From positions 1,054,001-1,118,000 of the forward strand of contig OZ024847.1 in assembly GCA_964017145.1 (NCBI GenBank): a stretch of 64,000 nucleotides of DNA. The letters are read 5' to 3'. A program made the position numbers and the translations under genes. This DNA comes from Agrocybe praecox (taxonomy: Eukaryota; Basidiomycota; Agaricomycetes; Agaricales; Agrocybaceae). Under the pieces are notes generated by a model that saw nothing but the letters and a program-made list of their open reading frames with translations, made no database searches and was not told the origin of the DNA. This document shows positions 50,584 to 62,975 of this stretch, piece by piece (the stretch's first letter is position 1; every line of letters starts with the position of its first letter).

Positions 50584-53158
50584 ATGTTTCATAGTGCACA
50601 GAACACCCTGATAAGTGGAGGAACATTTAACGTCTTAGCAAATCCTGCAGAAGAAGGCAGGGAAGGTATGTCTGTCAGACATTGTTTTGCTGAGACGTAC
50701 CTATATCCTCTGAACACTTTTAGGACTTAAACTCCTTCACCAGAAGATCGCTGCGGGTGCTCTGCATAACTCTGCAGAACGATATGACCCACCAAAATGT
50801 CATCCGCAAACGCGACTCGCCGTCTTGAATAAGATCATGGAATGGATCAGAGATGGACAGAAGCTGTGCTTTTTTATGTGGCTGTATGGCCCAGCAGGCG
50901 CCGGTAAATCAGCCATTGCACAAACAATCGCAGAGATATGTTTCAAAGAAGGGCATCTTGCGGCGAGTTTTTTCTTTTCCCGGAATATACCTACTCGCAA
51001 CAACGAGATACTATTTGTCACCACTATCGTTTATCAGCTTGCAATTTGCATTCCGGAAATTCGAGGACGCATCGGGAAAATCCTTGAGAATGACCCTCTC
51101 ATTCTATCGCGGTCATTAGGAGCCCAGCTCCATTATCTAGTCTTGAAACCCATTAACGAGGCCGCAGAAGATGAACACGAGCGCCAGGCAATAATTTCTC
51201 GGCCTAGGTTCGTCGTAATTGATGGACTGGATGAATGCGGAGATTCAAAGAGCCAGAAATATATTCTCGACATCCTTCTTACAGTGGTGCAACAATTGGC
51301 CATACCCATATTCTTCCTGGTGGCCAGCCGGCCAGATCCCCACATCCGTGATACGTTCAACAAGCAACCACTGAGTGCGTTAGCACTCCGGATAGTGTTA
51401 GATGACACCTATAAACCTGACGCAGACATCCGAATATTCCTTGATTCGCGGTTCAAGGACGTCGTTGGAAAACATCCCACTTTGCTGCGTCGAAGTCCAG
51501 CGTGGCCCTCGGAGCTTGATCTTCAGCTTCTTGTTCAGAAATCTTCTGGTCAATTTATTTATGCATCGACGGTAATGAAATATCTGGATTCCTATCACCA
51601 CTGGCCGCCGGATAGGTTGGACATTGTCTTCGGACTCTCCACTGTTGACGACGATACCCCTCTAGCTGAGCTAGACCTATTTTATCACCATATTTTTTCC
51701 TCGATTGTTCATTTAGATAAAGTCATAGACGTCTTTATCGTTCTTCTCCTGGTTCAGTTCTGGGAGAAGACCCGACACTTGGTCGAAGATTTCCTGTTCA
51801 TCAGGCGAGGGGAACTCGACACGATCTTGCACGATTTACACTCTCTTATTCTCATACCTTCAACAGAGGACGGGACTAGCGAAATTAGATTCTACCATGC
51901 ATCCTTACCTGATTTTCTTCTGGACCGCTCACGTTCGGGAAAGTTCTTTATTGATACTACCCAGGCTTCGACAAGGGTAATGAGACAAGTTATGAAACAT
52001 TTCAAACGGCCACATATTATGTGTCAAGGTTTGTGCCAAACGATGATATACGTACGATGATTAACACTGTTCACTACTATCTTGTAGATGAACTTAACCA
52101 TCATCATCTTCGTTCCTTGTTCATGCTACATTGTGTCAATTCCAATCCAACCCCAGAATTATTGGATGATCTGTATGATATCGACCTCCCAGCTCAGCTT
52201 TCATTTTGGGCTTCCGACGACAACGTTATTGGAATGTATGAGCATGATAGCAAGAGGATTATTACGTTTCTTATGTGGTTGCAAAATACTCAAGTAAATA
52301 AATTCAAACTGACTTTTCGACTCATCGCCCCTGTTCTTGACTAATTTTTTTTTTCCTTTTTACAGCAACACCCCTTACACGAGCAATCTTTATGGGCCCA
52401 TCATCAGCCCGCCATCGATCAGTGGATCTATGATCAATTAGAAAGCTACCCTCATCAATTCGCACTCAAGTTGTTGTTGGCGGCCGGTACATTTACCAAC
52501 TTCCTTGCACCCGAAGTTTTCACTATTCTTGGACCTACCTCTGTAGCGTCAGGGTCTCAGAAACGCCGTCGCCATGACCCCCTACAAATTTATTTTCCGA
52601 AAGAAGAATATGCCAGTTTCTATAGAACATTATCCCAGTTTATAGATAACCCGATGCAATCCGGAAACTACTTTATCAGAGGAAGCACATACGCGACGTT
52701 GTCTATATTCGTAACGGTATCGTTTATGCACACAAGGTATGTCATTTCAGTGTAGTCCTATTCTGCCTATATCTGACGTATGGGCAGGAATGACACAAAG
52801 GCTCAGAAAATCGCGAGTGATCTCCTCGCGTTCGCGCTACCTAGATCCGCAAAGATCCCAGAGCTTGTAAAGGTTTTGAGGACTCAAATGGCGGCTTCGA
52901 TGGGTGTGATAGACCATTACCTCGAGGTATGTACAGTGCATGTTCAGAGTATCGAGACGTTGTGTAACGAACGGATTTCTTTGTGCAGGAATGCCATAAG
53001 ATGGAGGATCCGAAGGGTTTGGCCCTACTGATAGCGTATGAGAAATTAAAGGCTGAGAAGGACCTTCCTCTGGACGCTTACATAGTCTGGATGCCCATAA
53101 GCGACGAGTTGGATCCAAGCGATGACTTCGAGGAAGACTACAGTGTTGTTTTCCGGTA
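50584..53158 (+). CDS. NLR-like NACHT NTPase 2 (intact)
   Basis: Paralogue of NLR 1 along its whole length. Exon 1 (50,584 to about 50,670) starts MFHSAQNTLISGGTFNVLAN, with the GGTF motif at about residues 12-15. Exon 2 carries YDPPKCHPQTRLAVLNKIME, Walker A GPAGAGKSAIAQTIAEICFK, Walker B FVVIDGLDEC and SSGQFIYASTVMKYLDSYHH. Later exons give NHHHLRSLFMLHCV, QPAIDQWIYDQLESYPHQFA, KRRRHDPLQIYFPKEEYASF and DLPLDAYIVWMPISDELDPS, ending at 53,158. Six exons, no frame break. There is again no classical repeat domain. It diverges from the EH-domain paralogue 3 over a 340-bp shared upstream region. Confidence 0.8.
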
Positions 53159-53867
53159 GTCGCGTCGATGAGGCGCAAGTGTGGGAAGTTTCTTTTCATC
53201 CGCTATTCCGTTGCGGTTCACCCTTGTTTCAGCCAATATTTCCTCCACGTCGTAGTCATCTTCGTTGACCCCAGAGAATGGCAGTTCCGGATTTTCGATT
53301 CTGCTTGATTCTACGAAGAATGGATTTTTTGTTCCTCCTAGTCTCTTCGACTTGTATTCATCTTTCCAAGTATTCATTTGGCTTTTTACCCTGACGGAGG
53401 TATAGTCGAAATTAGTACAATAATCCAAGAGCATATAGTGACAAACACCGACATTGTAAAGAGAGTCATCCCCATATACTTTACGTCTATTATTTCTCTC
53501 AGCAAAGGCAAGATCTTGGCGTCGACTCGTGAAAGGGGTGACAATCCTAGTTCGTCATCCATGGATCTACTCTATGACCGAAAGTAACTATTTTATTTTT
53601 CGAATTTCCATATTCCATATTGAATTCACGAACCTCAACACATTGATACAGACTAACGACCTTACATCGGATATTACATTGAGTTCCTGCGATATCGTGA
53701 GGGCACAACGGAGAATAATTGCTTGATTTGTTCGAAATGTGAAGATAGTCAAGGAGCCTACGAGGACTTGCGCCTGGTAGCCATGTACTCCAGTTCTTAA
53801 TACAGTATATCTGTGCTCTGTTGAAAGATTGATCAAGCAAGGCACTGACAGAGGAAAAGGCGATTAC
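53159..53867. other. Region between convergent NLR genes 2 and 3
   Basis: Both flanking genes end here. The end of NLR 3 at 53,868 reads GAGGA|GTGAGT, which could be a splice donor, and a minus-strand frame at 53,840-53,550 (FNRAQIYCIKNWSTWLPGAS) could then be a further NLR 3 exon. I saw no family match for it. Confidence 0.35.
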
Positions 53868-56156
53868 TCACTCCTCTGTATTGGTGTCAGATGTTTTTAG
53901 GGTGACATTTTTAGGATAAAAATGTGAGTCCTGAGGGTCAAAAAGAGATGAATAGTACAATTTCAGGAATTCTAGAAAGTAGATAACTATGTCGGCCTGA
54001 ATATCGGGTGATAATGGGTCGAATGCCCCGGTATGATTGCTACGATTTTTAATATAATTCTCGAATGAGTTACTCTTGAAGTCGATGACTGAGGCACCAA
54101 AATCTACAAAGGGAAGAAGCGGAAAGGTTGCCGATCCGAAACGCTTCCAATCCATTTGCAAAATGAGAGAGAGCATAGCCGATTGAATTGGAGGGCCTAG
54201 GATTATCACGTTAAGAACAACAAGTGCCTTTCGTAAAGTTATTGGACTGGTGTAAAGCAAATGTCGCCATGGGTTTCTAAAAAGATAGAATAGAGCCATT
54301 TTCCAGGAAAAGGCCAATGTCTGTGCCACGGGATTATCTGGCATCTGTTGCAATCGATGGACCAAACCAAAAAATCGGTCAAACGCCGTTGCAGAATTGC
54401 GAAAGTGGCTCTCGGAACTCAGTCTGAACAACAAGCGTGTTATCTCATCGACGGGTATACTCTGAAGGTGATTCAAGACTTCATCGCTGAATGTCACGAT
54501 CTTCGAGGTGTGGTGCATGAAGTAACGCCTCGCGTAAATAACTGGGTCAAAACCCTTCATTTCTGATAGATCTCAAAACCATTAATATTAAACCATTATG
54601 ATCTCTCATGGAAATACTACTTACCAGGTAGTCCAATATGATTAAACAAAAAATAACCAAGTTGAGTTACGAAGACGCTTAAGAGTGAGGGGAGATTTTT
54701 TGAGCAGAATTTTAAAATTTCGAAATGAGCAAAATCCCGGTCCACATAATACACTCCTGAGCGGCGAGCATCAAAGAGGAAGTCTTGCAGAGAAGCGTGG
54801 TATATCCGGATCCCCTTATCATTCCTAGTTGAATCGTCTTCGGGATCTGGAAGGGAGAGAACGGAGTGAAGATTGCAGAGAGCTACTTCCACGTCGCCTG
54901 GCTGGAGTTCCAAAATTTGTTCGAGGGCTTCAACAGGAACTGGAACCCTGAGCGTCAAGATCGTCCCCAAGACACGCAGTGTAGAAGCAGGGTCCACGAC
55001 CGCACGAAATATTTCCTGATAGACTTTGTCCAGTTCGGCGAAAGGTGAAATGTCGTAAATGTTATCAGGTGAGAGACCAAGTATTATATCCAGTCTCGTA
55101 GTCGGAAGTTGATGACGCACGTCTATAAATCTGATGATGGTAGCAGCATAGATGAATTGACCCGATGCCCTCGAAACGAGTTCGCGGAGAGTGGAAACTG
55201 ATGGCCATGGGAGAGGCAAAGAGGAAATGGCCCGGTTACGTCTGTGCTTTCTGAGGATGGCGGAGAAACTGCTACGAAGGTATGCCTCGATGTCTTCCTT
55301 TGCGTTGTAATCTTTGTCTAAAGATATACAATAACTGAAGTCCTCCAAATCGCCTTCGAAAATATCTTGAATGTGTGGTTCGGCCCTACTTGAGATTACC
55401 AAACGGAATGGGAAGGATTTAACTCTTAAAACATCATATATAACCTTCAGGATATTGATTTGGCCATCCTCAGATTGGCATTCATCGAGAGCATCGATAA
55501 TTATCACATTCGGCCATGTCAACGATTGTGTGTCGGCGATTATTTGCTTCATCGGTTGAACGATAAGGTGGCGCATTTGGGTAGAAAGGGCCTTATCAAC
55601 AACTTGAGGATCCTTTGAAACAGCAGCGTCAATGTATTGTCGAATTGCAGGCACGGACTGGGCGATTTGGTACGCAAGTGTGGGTACAAAAGATCTCTCG
55701 TTGTATCCAAGGCCACTCCGATCGAAGAAAAAGGTGGCGGAGAGATTTTCTTTCTCTTGACATTTTTCTGCGATGGTCTTGCATATAGAAGTTTTACCAG
55801 CACCTGCAGGGCCATGCAGCCAGAGAATTTGGGTTTCATCATTCTCCGAGCCCGTTTGCGCGTCATTGGCAATCCACTTCATGATATCGTCTAAAACAGC
55901 CACACGAGTATTTGGGTGGCATGTTGCAATATTTGAGCGGTCGGCCGAGTCGTGTAGCGCTCCTGGAGCAATGCGTTGTCGTAAATATTCGAGACCTACA
56001 TTGAAAAATAAATATTAACAAATTAAAAGAAAGATGGTAAAGGTAAAGACTCTCGGATTGTTATTGCTTACCAGAATTTGTATCCCCATGAGAATTGATG
56101 ATGTTTGTATTGAAAGAACCACCGCTGATTAAAACGTTCTTTGCCTCATTGAACAT
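53868..56156 (-). CDS. NLR-like NACHT NTPase 3 (divergent C-terminus)
   Basis: Exon 1 (56,156 to about 56,073) starts MFNEAKNVLISGGSFNTNII, the same layout as NLR 1 and 2 with GGSF. Exon 2 continues GLEYLRQRIAPGALHDSADR, CHPNTRVAVLDDIMKWIAND, Walker A GPAGAGKTSICKTIAEKCQE, Walker B VIIIDALDEC, RLVISSRAEPHIQDIF and ASGQFIYAATIIRFIDVRHQ. An intron (about 54,627-54,567) joins GLPG to EMKGFDPVIYARRYFM. The C-terminal exon of about 225 residues is helical, with hydrophobic stretches and no repeats, and differs from the other two NLRs. Stop at 53,868, unless a GTGAGT donor there is used. The NACHT core is clearly more distant from NLR 1 and 2 than they are from each other. Confidence 0.78.
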
Positions 56157-56572
56157 GATGCTACATATGTTGGATTAACAGGTTGAGAAAGGGTGAGTCG
56201 TAAATCATTAAGAAGGCAAAAGTTGATAATCACGTAACACACGGCCACGTCCCCAAGGATTGAGGAATACTAATATTACATATACATTTATTTAATATGT
56301 TTACATGATTGATTCTGATGACGAAGAATATAATGGTACATGTGATATCCTAGAAGACGGTACGAGAAGTAGAAGAATACAGGAATGATAGCATAAATGC
56401 GCGACATACAACAACGATATTATAATTATACAGTAAGAAAACAACTGACAGTAGCAGTGAAAGAGATTGGTATTAGTGCAGCACGGGGAAAGCAAGAGAA
56501 AGAGGGCGTGTGAGTCTATGCGTGTCTTTGTTCGTCATGGGATTCGTTCAGAGGGAGGCATAAAGGCGCTTG
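56157..56572. other. Intergenic between NLR 3 and the F-box-like gene
   Basis: AT-rich. Contains the promoter of NLR 3 and the 3' flank of the F-box-like gene. No gene seen. Confidence 0.4.
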
Positions 56573-58056
56573 TCATGAATCAAAGTCGGAAATGTAGAGT
56601 CCAGGTAGATAGGCTTGAAGGTCACTCCCTACATGCTGCGCCCATTTATATTCGGAGGGACCAATGGATAATTGCTGAAGACCCCATCCGGAAAATCTGT
56701 CGATGTCATATTCTAGATCAACGTCCCTGCTGATCTTGAATTTGTTACACTCGACCCTCAGCGTCTTGAGGTTGGGGAATATCTCGCACAGTGTCGCAAG
56801 AAAAGAAGCTGAAAATACGTCTGCCTTGAACTGTAGGGCTTCTAAGGTATTGGCAAGAGGATTGACGGGGTCACCAAAGGAAAAAAGTGCCCGCAGATCA
56901 TCGTGACCAAGTGAACGTTCCGTCAAGGTGACAAAATCAAGGGTCGATGCATGCAAATTCAAGAATCGGGTGAGGGTGTCTAATGGAGCACGCAGTGGGC
57001 GTAATGCAATCGCCAGACTGTGAAGTCGAGGGAATGGTGTATCGACAGATCCAATGATCTTCTGCAACCAGTTGATATATTCTGGATCTCCTGGTTTGCT
57101 CCGTACGCAACAGCGACTGGTGAACAAATTTATTTCCCGCAGTGTCGAGCGGTGCTTTTCCAAGAATCCCACGAACGTCATGGGATTGGAAAGGTGACCT
57201 CCGTCAAACGGGATGGAAAGTGTCACTTTGCTGAGCAACGGAAAATGTCCAATTCTCCGGAAAACGCGACTGATGTCGAGCTCCTGAGAGGTACGGGTGG
57301 AGATAAACGTGAGTGATTCTAAAGAATCCTTCAGGTTGTTGAGGAACACAATGAAACCATCGTGCGTGTCCGCAATCTCCTTGGGGGGTAGATTTCCCGT
57401 GCAAAAATGGTATACAAAGGTATCCAATTTCAGCAGGCGTACGCGGGCAAGCGCGTCAAGCATTCGCGGAGGAACTTTCACTGTGAGTCGGGCCAACTGC
57501 CCAGACCAGTTCTCTAAAGCGGGTGCTAGAAATGCCTTGAAAAATTCTGGATGATAGTCGCCGACCTCATCGTCCCAGTCAATGGTGTATTCTTCTAGTC
57601 GATGCATTTGCTTGAAGGCTGTGAGTACATGGTTTGTGTCCTTGCGCAGACGATTTTGTAGTCGCTGTGCTGCCTTCTTCTTAGTGTAATGTGGATCCAG
57701 GACCTTGAGGAACTTGACAATAATGTTTTCGGTCTTGCTCTGCGGCGTCTTGTTTCGAGGCTGCACAAGCCATGGCTTCAGCTCGATCTTCTTGACGTGA
57801 CATGCCACATGAGGATCCCTTTCAAAAACGAAGAGATATCGAGACAGAACAATACAAAACAATTCAATGAGACTTACCTAAGGTGCTGCAACAGCCTCTT
57901 CATTTCCTTGTCCCGTTTGACCAAGGTAAGCGAGCGGTAACGAGACTTCATCCATGCCTCGTAGAACACCGGATTACAGCTGTTGATGCGATGCAGCTCT
58001 TCTGACGATATGAAAGTCACAACGTGATGCAAGATGTCCTCGTTGAGGTTGGACAT
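56573..58056 (-). CDS. F-box-like protein with leucine-rich C-terminal region
   Basis: Two exons. Exon 1 (58,056 to about 57,880) reads MSNLNEDILHHVVTFISSEE followed by LHRINSCNPVFYEAWMKSRY, a degenerate F-box (L-x-x-D-I-L...L...L...N-P-x-F). An intron of about 60 nt (gtaagt...gaaag) joins LLQHLR to DPHVACHVKKIELKPWLVQP in phase. Exon 2 (to 56,573) has the irregular Leu-rich spacing usual in fungal F-box/LRR-like proteins (LRRs of the LKTLRVECNKF type near the end). About 470 residues. The expected job is substrate recognition in an SCF ubiquitin ligase through Skp1; the target is unknown. No break seen. Confidence 0.75.
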
Positions 58057-60163
58057 TGTGCCACGCCTCAGCTACACGCTGGAGAGAAAGACGAGGCACA
58101 AGATTAATAAGAGGGTCAGCATGAGTCACAAAGGCCTCGCGGGTTCTGTGGGAATTAACGCGGACCACGGAGACAGAGAGATCACGTGTGTATTGGGTGC
58201 CAAAGAGTCATAAGATTGCCATAGGGCGCTTACTTGACAGTAGATAGTGCCAAACGATTTGGTATAAAGACTAAAATCTTTACAGGATGGATGGATGTTT
58301 AAAGTCATGAGCCAAGCTAATCCAAGCTATTTGTGCCACGATTTGACTGCGGGTCATGTGAATGGCGTCGCCATGTCGCCATAGACGTGGAATCTCCTTG
58401 CCATTAACTGATTGACAGTCCTGTGCGACATTTATAAGAAACAGAGACGAGAAATTGGAGAGCGGGCAAAGAAGAAATGCAAACCATTGCCAATAATCGA
58501 GTATCACAGAGAAGAAAGCGTATGATTATTATGACAGAGGCTTGATCTGTATGATCCATGGATCGAAATCATTACGCAATAGGCAGGGGATAGATGGTGA
58601 AGCATCTAGGACCAGTGACTACCAGTAATTGAAGCCTCTACTAAGGCAGACAAGCGAGTCGTAAAAGAAATGCGATTAATTGAGAGCCCACATGCGTGCG
58701 AAAAGTTGTTCCCTTCACAGTGTACGGTGTTGACCGACGCTCAGAGAGTCTGTTCGGTGTTCGGGCCACAGAACAGTTTCAGCTGTGATTCAAGATGAGA
58801 GTTACAAGACAAGAGTTGGACAAGAGCTTTTTTTTTTGAGGTTACTGCCACATATGGCAGCAGCCAGCTCCAAACAGCAACATACTCATCAAATCACGAG
58901 ACCGCGATTTCGTGACGCGTCGCCACATCGTGATCGGGATTCGGGGCGTAAATCATTTAAAATTAAATGTGTGGGGAATGCGGGGTGCACCAGTGCTTTC
59001 AATTTAATGAAGGGATCAGGCATTGGTGTTGATATGGAATTATTCTTCCGTATGTTTTTATTCACTTTAAAAAACGCAGGACTTTTGAACTTGACCAGTA
59101 CAAAAGGCTTGCGAGAAAGTATTAGATCGGAATAATGCGCCTGAAGTCACTAGGAAGATAATAAACTACAGATTACCTTATAAAAATACCACAATTACAG
59201 CTGATTTGGAAGAAAAAAACCTAGCTCATTTTCTTTTTTTACATATCACCTGAATGATGTTTTGTTGCTACATCTAGATTTTCTCGCAAGTTTAAGCGCG
59301 CTCGAAACACGAAATAGGCTTACCAGTTTCTGAGGCGAGCTTTTGTTTTTATTTACTTTGTTTGACAAATTCTTTCTCGGTTGATTTCGTCACATAGAGT
59401 TCACTGCTGCAGTATCCCTGCCTCTTCCCGAGAATGTCTATGGCAGAGTGCAAAGAGTATGCAGGGCATAGAGGATGCCACCTTTAGAACAAGTTCAACT
59501 ACCCAAGGAAATAGCTTGGATTGCGGATTGGTGAAACAAAAAAACGCATCCAGATATTGATAATGGGTAGATACAGAAGCAAAGGATACACACATATTTT
59601 CGATGGGTTCGCAATAAACATATCAATGCCACGAGTGCTAGGCAGGGTTCAACGAAGAGTGTTGGGAAAGGATGATAACTTGCAACTAGGTCATGACGAA
59701 GGCGAGCGCTTTTCTGGAATTCGCGTCATAAAAATAGATGATTTAGTGAGTTTACCGCTATTGGACGAGCGCCTGGCAATCCGGATCCCATTGTCTGTAA
59801 TGAAATGATTTCTTTGCAAAGAGTCAGAGAAAATCTGGACAAATCAAGTCCAACAGGGGGATTTGAAAATACTTACGAAGGGTATGGAGTTGTGCCATGC
59901 CCCATGACCTCTCTGAACATCAATAAGCGTACGTATATTAGCAGAAACTCTTGACTTCGAAAATCACAGAAAGTTGTTAAGGATTTCGGAATGAAGAAGG
60001 CAGCAACAGTGACACGCCCAACTGTTGTGATGCAAATTAAGTGGGCGCCAACTGTAATTCTAAACACCGACAAACAAAGAGCGGAGGCAGTGAGCACTGA
60101 GCACTGAGTTTGGGAGCCGCCCTATCGTGTTCATCGCCAACGAAATCGCCCTCTTCTGACTAA
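58057..60163. other. Long intergenic region; one doubtful small minus-strand gene
   Basis: Mostly non-coding. On the minus strand at about 59,800-59,520 a frame starting MGSGLPGARPIA (ATG near 59,799) can be spliced over a 45-nt intron (gtaaac...ttccag) to KSARLRHDLVASYHPFPTLF and two hydrophobic stretches before a stop. This gives about 90 residues with membrane character, family unknown, and I would not rely on it. The final 100 bases are the calcineurin promoter/leader, with gagcactgagcactgag at about 60,093-60,109. Confidence 0.35.
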
Positions 60164-62491
60164 ATGTCGACCAACACTAGGCATCATCACTCGGGGTCGA
60201 TATCAGGACAACCACCCAAAGCCGTGAGCAATCAGCAGCAGCAGCAACCACAAAACCCATATACAGATGTAGATTTGAAAGCTCGCCCACTTCCTTCAGT
60301 TCGTCCTTTGTCTCTTGGGGGAATTCTGATGTTAATCGATGGGATTGTTATAGGTCCCACCACCAGCAGTACACAAGCCAAGCGACGAAGATTTCTACGT
60401 TTTCGATGGACCAGAAAGAAAAATCAATTGCGCATATCTCAGAAACCATTTTATCAACGAGGGGCGTGTGACGGAACAGCAAGCTGTCGATATCTTAGAG
60501 AGTGCAACGAATATCCTATCCAGAGAGCCTAACATGGTACCAGTGAAGAGTCCTGTCACCAGTATGTCCCATATACGAGTCTGTCTTCTAGGTTTTCTCA
60601 TTTAGTTGATAGTTTGCGGTGATATCCACGGGCAATATGTGAGATCTTATGTTCGGACGGGTTCGCAATGCTCATTTCCTGCAGTATGATCTGATGAAGA
60701 TGTTCGACGTTGGTGGGGACCTCAAGGATAGCTGTTATCTCTTTTTGGGCGATTATGTTGATAGAGGAGACTTTGGAATCGAGGTGCGCCCATTTCAACA
60801 TTTCAACTTAACTTGCATTGCTGAAACACTGCAGTGTTTGTTGTACTTGTACTCCCTCAAAATAGCTAATCCTTCCCGGATAATTCTTTTACGAGGCAAT
60901 CATGAATGTCGACATCTTACAGAATACTTTACTTTCAAGAAAGAATGTACGGGCGGAGATATCCTCGTTTTTATATTTACCGATGTCTTTCGTTTTCAGG
61001 CCTACACAAGTACTCCGAATACGTATATGAAGCTTGCTTGCGATCCTTTTGCCAACTTCCTGTTGCGGCATTAGTAGACGGAAAGTTCTTTTGCGTCCAT
61101 GGTGGCATTTCACCACAGTTGGTTACTCTGAACGATTTGAATTCGGTACGCCTATCTCTAATCTATTCTTCGGTTTCTTTAACAGCGCGTAGTTGAACAG
61201 GGTCCAAGAACCTGGATCACACGGACTGCTATGCGATCTCCTGTGGTCCGATCCAATATCGAACTTCGGACATGAAACGGAACCGCAACCTAATGGTGCT
61301 CCTGGCCTGGATCGAGGAACGACGTTTACCCACAATGCGACACGAGGCTGTTCATTTTTCTATACGTGAGTGTTTTTGTCTTTGTGGGAATTGAATTCTA
61401 TCTTAACCGCAGATTTAGCTACGAAGCTGTTTGTCAATTCCTCGACCGGAATGGCTTACTTACTCTTATTCGCGGACACGAGGCACAGGATGCCGGGTCC
61501 GTGCAGATCTTCAATTATGGGCTGAAGCCAATACTCAATATCTCATGTTTTATAGCTACACAATGTATCGCAAGACTCCCAAAAGAAACTTCCCTTCAGT
61601 CATCACTATTTTCTCCGCCCCCAACTATCTCGATGTTTATCACAATAGAGGAGCGATTCTCAAGTATGCCAACAAAAACATAACTATCCGACAATATAAT
61701 TCGACGGCTCACCCGTACTGGTTGCCTAACTTTATGGATGCGTTTACTTGGAGCTTGCCCTTTGTAGGACAAAAGAGTACGCTTACTTTGAACCCTCGTT
61801 GCTTTACCCTGCTGACATTGTGCTCAGTTACCGACATGTTACTCGCTATTCTGAGTATATGCAGTCAAGAAGAACTCGATGATTCAGACGATGGGGACGA
61901 ATCTACACCTACGCCGTCCATGGAAGACCTTGCGGCTAGGAGACAGCTCATTAAAAAGAAAATTTTGGCTGTTGGGAAGATGCAGAAAGTGTTCCAGTTG
62001 TTACGGTACGGTACTTTAATCAAGCAAGGTGTTCGAACATCACCTTATTTTCGCTCGTTTCGCAGAGAGGAAGCAGAAAATGCCACGGAGCTCGAATCTG
62101 CCACTTCGACTGCAGTTGATGTTCCTAGTTCCGCTCTTACGGTGCAAGGCAACAAAATTAACAGGAGCATCAAATCCTTCGCTGACGCGTACGTCCCGTC
62201 CCAATTCATATTTTGTTGCCCACTCACAATTGTTTTGTGCGCAGTCGTCGTTCCGATATTGCGAATGAGCGTTTGCCTGAGTTCAGTGAACCCCGGCAGA
62301 TGTTCCCAGCACCCAGCACACGATCAAGTCGTCTTAGCCATGACGGTATAGATATGGAAGATTTGATTAAACGGACACTGGAGGAAGAGGATGATGATAG
62401 CGGCGTCGTCGAAAAGCTGGCAGAGAAAATTGCCAGAGGAAGGTCGGCGACTGGACGACCTGGTGCGCTGAAGAGGTTCGACACGACTTGA
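60164..62491 (+). CDS. CNA1: Calcineurin A (PP2B catalytic subunit)
   Basis: Calcium/calmodulin-activated Ser/Thr phosphatase, the target of FK506 and cyclosporin complexes. Eleven or so exons join in phase. The N-terminus is Gln-rich, then [20 protein letters not shown]. The metal-site motifs are [31 protein letters not shown] and [20 protein letters not shown]. Next come [64 protein letters not shown] and [20 protein letters not shown]. The calmodulin-binding helix is [20 protein letters not shown], and an autoinhibitory-like stretch ([20 protein letters not shown]) follows. The protein ends at 62,491. Oddities: the usual YFSIE after GDYVDRG is DFGIE, and there is a short insert (GAPGLDRG) before [10 protein letters not shown]. 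Metal ligands look complete, so it should be active. Symbol given by family, not by direct comparison. Confidence 0.88.
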
Positions 62492-62975
62492 TTGGCAGAT
62501 TCACTTCTGCCACTGGAACTTAATGCATTGTATTATCATTAGGTGGTGGGCTTGGTCCTTAAAGGAAGGCTGCTGTTATATCCACCCATTCCCTTTTTTC
62601 TTTTCTTCCTATTTGTGCTCCTGTTACGATACCCCATGCACACACACTATTGCTCTGCTCCCTCCCTCACTCTACCCTTCCGATGCATTGTGCACATTTG
62701 GAGCATTACGTCATCGGAAGGCCGCCTCTAATTATTGGATTGTTGTAATTTCTTGTACGGCATATATACAGAACAGTCAAAATAAAACAATTTTGTACAT
62801 GGACTTCCGAAAACAAGCGTGCCCCTTTTGAAGTTCCGGTGTTCAACCTGACGAAGGCTATGAAATATTTGATGAAAACCGTTTGCTACGGGAGGTCATA
62901 GAAGGTCAACACATTTCCCTGAATAATATGTTTGTGACGTCGGTCTTCTGGATCTTATAAACTGATTCTATCTCA
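62492..62975. other. 3' flanks of calcineurin A and elongin C (convergent genes)
   Basis: Contains the likely calcineurin 3' UTR (an aataaaac string at about 62,780) and the elongin C 3' UTR. No gene seen. Confidence 0.4.

Noticed and set aside
59873..60097. 75-codon minus-strand frame upstream of calcineurin
   Set aside because: It begins at GTG rather than ATG, shows no motif, and no splice scheme produced a recognisable small mitochondrial protein, which I had considered.
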